This document shows positions 23,638 through 28,434 of a DNA stretch of 28,434 bases, one piece after another. Each line of letters opens with the position of its first letter. Position 1 is the first letter of the stretch. The stretch is from RYN-124 sp033851845 (lineage in GTDB: Bacteria; Actinomycetota; Actinomycetes; Mycobacteriales; SCTD01): positions 1 to 28,434 of the forward strand of contig JAWWOH010000041.1 of NCBI GenBank assembly GCA_033851845.1, read 5' to 3'. The notes beneath the pieces were generated by a model that had not been told where the DNA came from, did no database searches, and saw only the letters and a program-made list of their open reading frames with translations. The position numbers and the translations under genes were made by a program.

Positions 23638-25049
23638 ACCTGCTCCAGAAAGAGTTCCCGATCTCCCGCGCCGATAGTTGGCCCGGACGGATCGCAGTAG
23701 TGCCCCACACCGAACGCCTTGTTGTTCGTGCTGAGCTCTCGGTCGTGGACGCGGATGAGCAGCTCCGTCGGGCTTGGCCGTGGGCCGTGACCCACAAGTC
23801 GATCGAGTAGTTCGTTTATCGCCAGCGATGCTGTCAACGCTGTATAGGCAACAACCGCGGGTTCGACGCCCGGGAGTTCAGGCGCATAGCCCTCCTGAAT
23901 CCGCGCGTGGCGTTCAGCTGCAGGCAAAAGCTCTGCGGTGGCCCTAGCCAGATCGACGCGGCCCCGACAGATCAGGCAGGCCGCGCCGGGCAGTAGCGTC
24001 GTGACACGTCCAAAAATGCCGTTCAGGTGCCCGCCGACGCTGTCGAGCAGCACACCCATGTCAATTACCGGTAGCAGGTAGTAGGCCGACAGACGACTGA
24101 GCACCTGCCGCCCGGCATTGTCGTCCGTGCATCCGAAGATCACATCCGAATCGCGTAGCTCCTTCGCGATGGCGAGCTCCGTCACCTTGCCGCGGATCGT
24201 CCGGATGGAGGCGGAGGGGGCCAGTCGAAGTACGTGTGCTGCTGCGACTTCCACCTTCGGGCGACCCACATCGTCAGGTGTGGAGCCAAAGACTCGCGTG
24301 ATGTTGGATGCCGAGAGGACGTCGGGGTCTACCAGCGTCAGCGCTCGAACGCCCAAACGCGTCAACTGCTCAGTGACCGCGGAGCCTGTACCACCGACGC
24401 CAACTACGGCTACACGCAGTTGTTCAACAGCGCGCTGAACCGGTGCACCGAACGCCCTGACTTGTCGGCCGAACATGGCATCGTCGTCAGCCGGGTCGTG
24501 TAAGGCAGGCGCGCCGTGTGGCGCTGTTACGGCTAGGCGGTCGCCGACAACGAGCGTCCTGCCCACAGGCACTGGATCCAACAGCCCGACGGTTGGTTGA
24601 TCCAAGTCGAACCATGCCCGGCCCGTAAAGTCGAACCCCCACCACGAGTTCGCGGGACTCACAACCAGACTGGCATAAACGTCGGAGCCGGTTCGATCCG
24701 CAAAGACGAAGGCCAAGAGTGCGTCGACATCGTCGTCGTGCGGGCTTGGAGCCGGGGTCCCATGCGGATGTGTGTGGATCCAAATCGCGAGCCGACCTAT
24801 CTTCTCGGCAGCAAGTAAAGCTGGCACGAATCCGGGCGACGTGATCACCAAACAGTCGGCGTCGCGACGCTCGTAAGCGGTCTCTGGCACCCAGTAAAGC
24901 TGGGTCAGCAGGAGACGGATCCCTTGCCGCGTCCGGACGATGCCCGCGAGCCCGACAGCCCCCGACTCAACCTCGAGTCGTGCGGCGTCGGCGAGTTCGC
25001 GGGCGACCACGTCCGTCATGACGAGCGTGACTTCGGGACGCCCGCTCAC
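23625..25049 (-). CDS. JAB peptidase fused to an E1-like (ThiF/MoeB) ubiquitin-like activating enzyme
   Basis: A GTG at 25049 overlaps the E2 stop (GTGA); 474 residues. Residues 10-140 are a JAB/JAMM metallopeptidase: E28 in VESGAVGLAG, H92-T-H94-P, then S102-P-H-D105, the complete E-HxHP-SxxD set. Residues 205-430 are an E1 adenylation domain: VVGVGGTGSAV (215-225), LVDPDVLSASNITR with its R finger, and GCTDDNAGR (306-314). C358-C361 with C452 may bind zinc. The fused enzyme could both adenylate the C-terminus of the ubiquitin-like protein and cleave precursors or conjugates. The same N-terminal JAB-E1 order is known from bacterial Multiubiquitin-type loci. Which cysteine forms a thioester cannot be told (C307 and C358/C361 are candidates). 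All motifs are intact. Confidence 0.92.
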   Translation of the reverse strand: MSGRPEVTLVMTDVVARELADAARLEVESGAVGLAGIVRTRQGIRLLLTQLYWVPETAYERRDADCLVITSPGFVPALLAAEKIGRLAIWIHTHPHGTPAPSPHDDDVDALLAFVFADRTGSDVYASLVVSPANSWWGFDFTGRAWFDLDQPTVGLLDPVPVGRTLVVGDRLAVTAPHGAPALHDPADDDAMFGRQVRAFGAPVQRAVEQLRVAVVGVGGTGSAVTEQLTRLGVRALTLVDPDVLSASNITRVFGSTPDDVGRPKVEVAAAHVLRLAPSASIRTIRGKVTELAIAKELRDSDVIFGCTDDNAGRQVLSRLSAYYLLPVIDMGVLLDSVGGHLNGIFGRVTTLLPGAACLICRGRVDLARATAELLPAAERHARIQEGYAPELPGVEPAVVAYTALTASLAINELLDRLVGHGPRPSPTELLIRVHDRELSTNNKAFGVGHYCDPSGPTIGAGDRELFLEQVWAG

Positions 25050-25432
25050 GAAGCAACCCTGACGCTGCTGCAGAGATCCGCTCGAATGCGTGCCAGATAC
25101 GTTTCGATGCTGTCAACGCCTGGCCGCCACTGCCCGGATGCGAAGTGCCGCGACCACCGCTGCCACTCTCGTCCGAGATACGTGCCGCTGCTTTCGGTCG
25201 CCGGGATGACCGACCCGTCGGCGCGAGTAAGTCGAGGGGAAAACCACCACATGTCCAACGGGGTGTCCGGGTAGCCGGCCGGAAGATGGATCAACAGATC
25301 AGCGACCGAAGCGCTGAATCCCGGCGGCAACTGAAAATCAAAGATGACCAGGCACACGACGCCCTGTTCCTGAGACGCCGCCCACCTGAAGCCCCGATTG
25401 TCCAGGTAGGAGCTGTCGGAGGGCGGCAGCAT
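25046..25432 (-). CDS. E2-like ubiquitin-conjugating-fold protein (Prok-E2_E type)
   Basis: The ATG at 25432 shares its A with the TGA of the ubiquitin-like gene (TGATG), and the end overlaps the JAB-E1 start, so translation is coupled throughout. The 128 residues contain DNRGFRWAAS, FDFQLPPGFS, LLIHLPAGYPDTPLDMWWF and WQRWSRH followed by WRPGVDSIETYLARI. This is the Prok-E2_E pattern of E2-fold proteins encoded with Multiubiquitin and JAB-E1 genes. Only two cysteines exist, C27 (in a strand, VVCLVI) and C121 near the C-terminus. Neither is where canonical E2 enzymes carry the catalytic cysteine, so the transfer mechanism is uncertain. It is most likely the conjugating component acting between E1 and target. 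Confidence 0.85.
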   Translation of the reverse strand: MLPPSDSSYLDNRGFRWAASQEQGVVCLVIFDFQLPPGFSASVADLLIHLPAGYPDTPLDMWWFSPRLTRADGSVIPATESSGTYLGREWQRWSRHFASGQWRPGVDSIETYLARIRADLCSSVRVAS

Positions 25433-25722
25433 CAGCGCGTTCCGCGGAGAGGCGGCCCAGACGGGATGGGGCGTCCGGAGCCGGGGTTGATGTGCCCGGG
25501 AGCCGTGAAGAACCGCAGCCCGTCACGGATGCTGACTGCGTCAGCGGCCTGGATCAGCAGGTCATCATCCCCGGGCCGCACTAGGTAGAGGTCGCGATCA
25601 ACCGGGATCGGGGGCGACACGAGCTGCCGAATCCCCTCGCCGGTCAGCGATGTGCTCAGCGTTGTGTATTGGTCGCGGTCGATCTTGAGGTGAAATTCGT
25701 GCGGTGGCTTGTCGGGCTTCAT
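25432..25722 (-). CDS. Ubiquitin-like protein of the Multiubiquitin type, single domain
   Basis: The ATG at 25722 has an excellent AAGGAGAG ribosome binding site, so the longer open frame to 25749 is rejected. The 96-residue product has one beta-grasp unit: HEFHLKIDRDQYTTLSTSLTG forms the first hairpin, LYLVRPGDDDLLIQ the middle strands and VSIRDGLRFFTAPGHINPG (63-81) the final strand. This is the Multiubiquitin (PF14452-type) signature, but with one copy instead of tandem copies. A 15-residue proline/glycine-rich tail ending LRGTR follows. It is first gene of the overlapping cassette with E2, JAB-E1 and DUF6527. It would be the modifier attached to targets after activation. The lack of a terminal Gly-Gly suggests processing or a different end. 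Confidence 0.85.
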   Translation of the reverse strand: MKPDKPPHEFHLKIDRDQYTTLSTSLTGEGIRQLVSPPIPVDRDLYLVRPGDDDLLIQAADAVSIRDGLRFFTAPGHINPGSGRPIPSGPPLRGTR

Positions 25723-25741
25723 CGTCTCTCCTTGGTGTCGT

Positions 25742-25763
25742 GATACCACGATACCACGATACC
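25742..25763 (-). promoter_or_regulatory. Operator candidate: three GGTATC iterons at 8-bp spacing
   Basis: On the minus strand GGTATC occurs at 25763-25758, 25755-25750 and 25747-25742, forming GTGGTATCGTGGTATCA plus one further unit. It ends 20 nt before the ATG of the ubiquitin-like gene and just before its ribosome binding site, a repressor-type position. The near-identical two-unit site lies before the antitoxin gene, suggesting one regulator for both. Confidence 0.65.
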
Positions 25764-25947
25764 TGTAGTTCGCTAGTCCAGGCTGCTCCCGCCGTCATTC
25801 ACGGTGATGCTTTCGAGTTGTCCACATCTCATCCCCCTCCCAGGTACTTGCTTGCAGGCCGATGGATGCAAGCTGCTTCTCAGTTCCGGACCCCTCCGCT
25901 GCGCCCCCGCCGCACTCCCTCTCTTCTTTTTTGGTCATGACGAGGGA

Positions 25948-25994
25948 GTGGGACCAGATCGGGGGCCCGGGTTTGGCCCCCGATCTGGTCCCAC
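25948..25994. terminator. Perfect 20-bp inverted repeat, probable terminator
   Basis: Arms at 25948-25967 and 25975-25994 are perfect reverse complements around a 7-nt loop (CGGGTTT). No T-run follows on either strand, as in the hairpins without U-tails that end many actinobacterial transcripts. It lies 59 nt beyond the stop of the leftward TrbL-like gene and upstream of the ubiquitin-like operon, so it would insulate the two. A role as a protein-binding or transfer-origin palindrome is possible. The 25764-26053 gap contains no credible gene. Confidence 0.65.
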
Positions 25995-26002
25995 GACCGA
26001 GC

Positions 26003-26023
26003 ACCTGCGACGAAGTCGCAGGT
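26003..26023. repeat. Perfect 9-bp inverted repeat with 3-nt loop
   Basis: ACCTGCGAC and GTCGCAGGT flank GAA. It sits between the TrbL-like stop and the larger hairpin and may be part of the same termination region. Confidence 0.5.
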
Positions 26024-26053
26024 CAGCGGGGGTGCAGCGGAGGCGGGTGCTCG

Positions 26054-27100
26054 TCACCGACTCCCCCGCGGACTCCCCGGTACGGGGGTGACCCCACCGG
26101 GGAGTCCGGCCCCGCTCTCCGTGGCGCCATTGCCGGATCGAGTTGAGCTCCCGCGACCGGGGATGAACGGCACACCCGCTGCGGCGGCGCCGGCTGTGAC
26201 GGCGGCGCGGCGGACAACCGCGGTCCCGCGGCGGAACCGGTGGGCGACGTCGTGACCGTCGACCCCGACGGCCGTTCCTGCGACCCAGGACGGGAGCTTT
26301 GTCATGAGGGCCAGGACCGCAACGCCGGACAGCGCACCGACCAGACCGCTGCGGTCGGAGGTGAACATCGCGACGTAGGTGCCGAGGAGCACGGCGTTCA
26401 CCACCGGCAGGAACACCGTCGCGAGCTGGAGCCGCCACCACAGCCGGGCGACCGCCTCGCCGCCGGGCAGGATCGCGAAGCCCATCGCGACGGGTGCCAG
26501 GATCACCAGCAGCCACAGCGTTGCCCAGCGGGCGAGGCCGACGACGACGAGCCCCACGAGCAGCACGACGGCGACGACGCTGGTGACGAGTAGCGCGAGT
26601 CCGGCGCCGGCGTCACCGTGCGCGGCGGCGGACAGCGCGTTCCACAACGGGTTGTTGCCAGAGGCGAAGCCGTCGGTGACGAACGCACCCACGAGCCGAT
26701 TGGCGAGGTCTACTTCGAGGGCGACGAGCGGCAAGGAGATCGAGGCGGTCAGTGCGCACGCTGGCAGTCGAGTGCTGATGGCGACCCGCGATGCCTGGCC
26801 GATCCGGGTGCTGCGGCCGGTGATGATGCCGAGGCCGCCCAGGGCCACCAGGAAGCCGGCGCACGCCAGCAGGGCGGACATCGACACGGCCCAGTAGCTG
26901 CGCAGCGTCGGTTCGGTCATCAGGTCCGGGGTGCTCAGGACGTAGCGGGCGACGGGTGCGGCGAGCTGGCGCAGGAAGTCGTCGGACAGGGCGCGCAGCA
27001 GCGCGGTGACCGCATCGACGATCTGGCCACCGACGTAGCTGCCGACGTGACCGCTGATCGTGTCGATGGGGTTAGGGATGCCGATGTCTGCGCTGGGCAC
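26054..27100 (-). CDS. TrbL-like conjugal transfer membrane protein
   Basis: From the GTG at 27100 the product has 348 residues with about six hydrophobic segments, for example ALLACAGFLVALGGLGIITG, GLALLVTSVVAVVLLVGLVV and WATLWLLVILAPVAMGFAIL. The last is followed by PGGEAVARLWWRLQLATVFL. This arrangement is that of TrbL/VirB6-type proteins of actinobacterial conjugative elements, which form part of the mating-pair membrane channel. A C-terminal glycine/serine/proline-rich tail follows. Upstream of 27100 the same frame encodes a good signal peptide (TSLLAGLLPAAGAARAA-V). That begins directly after an ATC codon at 27154, which lies 5 nt from a perfect AGGAGG, so the true gene may start there (366 residues) with an unusual start codon. 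It is divergent from the lipoprotein gene. Confidence 0.75.
   Translation of the reverse strand: MPSADIGIPNPIDTISGHVGSYVGGQIVDAVTALLRALSDDFLRQLAAPVARYVLSTPDLMTEPTLRSYWAVSMSALLACAGFLVALGGLGIITGRSTRIGQASRVAISTRLPACALTASISLPLVALEVDLANRLVGAFVTDGFASGNNPLWNALSAAAHGDAGAGLALLVTSVVAVVLLVGLVVVGLARWATLWLLVILAPVAMGFAILPGGEAVARLWWRLQLATVFLPVVNAVLLGTYVAMFTSDRSGLVGALSGVAVLALMTKLPSWVAGTAVGVDGHDVAHRFRRGTAVVRRAAVTAGAAAAGVPFIPGRGSSTRSGNGATESGAGLPGGVTPVPGSPRGSR
26071..26106. repeat. Inverted repeat inside the 3' end of the TrbL-like gene
   Basis: GACTCCCCGGT (26071-26081) and ACCGGGGAGTC (26096-26106) are perfect complements. The 14-nt loop can itself form a short G4/C4 stem. It lies within the last codons of the TrbL-like gene and may assist termination or affect mRNA stability. 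Confidence 0.5.
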
Positions 27101-27392
27101 GGCGGCCCGGGCGGCGCCGGCGGCCGGGAGCAGGCCTGCGAGAAGTGAAGTGATGGCCGCCTCCTGATCGGTTCCGCCGGCGACCAGACGGGCCGCCGCG
27201 CAACCGACACCATGCGAAGGACTGGCGCCACAACCGGCGTTCGAGATGAAGCCTCACGGCGCGCTCGCCTCAGTTCACCGGAAGCTCTCGGGTTCTCCGC
27301 GCGGAGGTGAGCTGCTCGTGAGCAGGTGGTGAGGCTGTCGGCGTTCGGTCTCGCTTGTGCCGCAGATCAGCGGTGCGCGAGAGGAGAACGCA

Positions 27393-27989
27393 ATGCACAC
27401 GCTCAGCTTTCGTTTCGGCAGTGCTACCGCGGTACTGGCCGCATTGGTGCTGTCCGGATGTGGGGGTGGCGCGTCCGCGTCACATCGCCCACCTGTGTCA
27501 CCACTGCGGACCGGCTCGTCCGAGGTACCTGTGTCACCGTCGTCGGCTTCGACTGTGCCTCCGACCCCGAGGATCGCGAGCGATGTGGCGGACGACTCGA
27601 CCGTGGTCGACGCTCAGACGGCACCGGCGGGACCGATCACGCAGATCGCGCTGCGGTTCCTGCGGGCGCTCCAGCATCACGACGAGGCCGCCGCGGCCAG
27701 TGAGCTGTCGCTCGTCGGACGCGCGTATTTCGCCGTCCACGACGAGACGGTGCTGTATCAGGTCATGCGCGACGTGGCGGTCCACGCGCAGTTGGACCAG
27801 GCCGGGGTCTGTACGCGCGCAGAGCGGCTGACTGCCGAGGCGGTCGTCGTTCGATGCGGTGTCGCGAACGTCGTGGTGCACGTGCAGCCCGACCCGCTGA
27901 CGACCGGAGTACAGCTCGCCCGGTGGCACGTTCGCGGCGACGTGTACGACGGGCCACACACGCACGCATTTACGACGGTCGTGCTGTGA
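27393..27989 (+). CDS. Lipoprotein of the mobile element, function unknown
   Basis: The ATG at 27393 has GAGGAG 6 nt upstream, better than the start at 27357. The 198-residue precursor has a lipoprotein signal (SATAVLAALVLSGC, lipobox LSGC), a serine/proline/threonine-rich linker to about residue 60, and a folded domain beginning PAGPITQIALRFLRALQHHD. Its alpha/beta pattern with paired cysteines (VCTRAERL and VVRCGV) resembles extracytoplasmic NTF2-like accessory proteins of conjugation loci. That resemblance is weak. Its stop overlaps the next gene (GTGA). Likely anchored outside the membrane and associated with the transfer apparatus. Confidence 0.7.
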   Translation: MHTLSFRFGSATAVLAALVLSGCGGGASASHRPPVSPLRTGSSEVPVSPSSASTVPPTPRIASDVADDSTVVDAQTAPAGPITQIALRFLRALQHHDEAAAASELSLVGRAYFAVHDETVLYQVMRDVAVHAQLDQAGVCTRAERLTAEAVVVRCGVANVVVHVQPDPLTTGVQLARWHVRGDVYDGPHTHAFTTVVL

Positions 27990-28222
27990 CAGCGACCTTT
28001 CCGGCGGCGCCTGCGTTGCGGCTGCTGACGGCTCGCGCGGAGGAGCACCGGGTCCCGCTCACCGAGCTGTCGCTGTGTCTGCGGCTCCCTCGCCGGACGC
28101 TGCATCGGGTGCTGTCGAGCAGCCGTCTGCGCTGGGACACCGCCGACCGGGTAGCTGTCGCGCTGGGGCGGCATCCGTTCGAGATCTGGCCCACCTGGTT
28201 CGACATGGAGGTGTCGGCATGA
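27986..28222 (+). CDS. Small helix-turn-helix DNA-binding protein
   Basis: A GTG at 27986 overlaps the lipoprotein stop, giving 78 residues. The segment VPLTELSLCLRLPRRTLHRVL is helix-turn-helix-like, followed by LRWDTADRVAVALGRHPFEIW, the later helices of a Cro/repressor-like domain. HPFEIWPTWF is typical of small regulators in actinobacterial integrative elements. It overlaps the excisionase-type gene (ATGA), so the two are co-translated. Probably a transcriptional regulator of element maintenance or transfer; the target is unknown. Confidence 0.7.
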   Translation: MTATFPAAPALRLLTARAEEHRVPLTELSLCLRLPRRTLHRVLSSSRLRWDTADRVAVALGRHPFEIWPTWFDMEVSA

Positions 28223-28416
28223 CCACGAGTGACGACACACCGGTCGTGCTGACCGTTGACGAGGTGGCGGCGGTCCTCCGGATCAGCCGCGGGCTGGCGT
28301 TCGCGGCCGTGCGGGCCGGCACGATCCCGCATGTGCGGATCGGGCGCCGGATCCTCGTGCCCCGGACTGCGTTGGATGCCCTGCTCGACGTGTCGACCGG
28401 AGCGGTGGCTTTCTGA
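28219..28416 (+). CDS. Excisionase-type helix-turn-helix protein
   Basis: The ATG at 28219 overlaps the preceding stop. The 65 residues read LTVDEVAAVLRISRGLAFAA, then VRAGTIPHVRIGRRILVPRTALDALL, the winged MerR-like fold of the excisionase (Xis)/HTH_17 family. In integrative elements such a protein bends att DNA to favour excision, and its gene usually precedes the integrase. Here only 18 bases remain to the window edge, so an integrase or replication gene next to it cannot be seen. Length is complete for the family. Confidence 0.85.
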   Translation: MTTSDDTPVVLTVDEVAAVLRISRGLAFAAVRAGTIPHVRIGRRILVPRTALDALLDVSTGAVAF

Positions 28417-28434
28417 GCTGCGGCGGGTGCGGCG

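Noticed and set aside
25742..25763. Iterons considered as a small CRISPR array
   Set aside because: The units are 6-8 bp with no spacers of usual length and no cas genes nearby; an operator is a better explanation.
25804..26146. Two overlapping plus-strand open frames in the 25.8-26.1 kb gap
   Set aside because: They run through the perfect hairpins, lack ribosome binding sites and show no domain; treated as non-coding.

Overview
The window is very GC-rich, with many GTG starts and gene-end overlaps of the GTGA/ATGA type. It also has leaderless-looking and Nur-type regulatory sequence, and actinobacterial families such as SpoIIE/HATPase regulators and DUF6527. I read it as a chromosome segment of a high-GC actinobacterium; I cannot name the genus. 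Two parts are distinguishable: an ordinary chromosomal left part (about 1-20,207) and the start of an integrated mobile element (from about 20,248 to beyond the right edge). Left part: a glycerophosphodiester phosphodiesterase cut by the window edge; two small conserved proteins; then a leftward run of nickel transporter, multicopper oxidase with an extra cupredoxin domain, secreted beta-helix protein and UvrA-like protein. A well-formed Nur box and promoter precede the nickel transporter. Next is a SpoIIE-type phosphatase with a HATPase anti-sigma-type protein, both leftward. A rightward set follows: a small membrane protein, then lipoprotein, polytopic membrane protein and lipoprotein joined by 4-nt overlaps, then a secreted Asp-box (sialidase-like) protein with an apparent frameshift near its C-terminus. 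A leftward molybdenum hydroxylase operon closes the part: Tat-exported molybdopterin subunit, [2Fe-2S] subunit with an odd LPATG tail, XdhC and MocA. Junction: a decayed EAL-domain gene, a terminator-like hairpin and the 3' part of a tRNA-Arg(ACG) gene broken exactly in its anticodon loop, as expected at the distal att site of a tRNA-integrating element. The sequence just inside this break recurs about 1 kb further in (70 bp, about 90% identical, same orientation), bracketing a phosphotransferase gene. Element: leftward genes encode, in transcription order, a single-domain ubiquitin-like protein of the Multiubiquitin type, an E2-like protein (Prok-E2_E type), a JAB-E1 (ThiF) fusion and a DUF6527 zinc-site protein, with overlapping ends. 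A ClpP-fold SDH-type serine protease gene follows, then a ribbon-helix-helix antitoxin and a Fic-like protein lacking the catalytic motif. The ubiquitin-like operon and the toxin-antitoxin pair are preceded by almost the same operator of 8-bp-spaced GGTATC iterons. This bacterial ubiquitin-like conjugation cassette, with a protease in the same transcriptional direction, is the most interesting content. To the right are a strong hairpin, a TrbL-like conjugation membrane protein, a lipoprotein, a small HTH protein and an excisionase-type protein at the edge. This fits an integrative conjugative element whose integrase and other att site lie outside the window.
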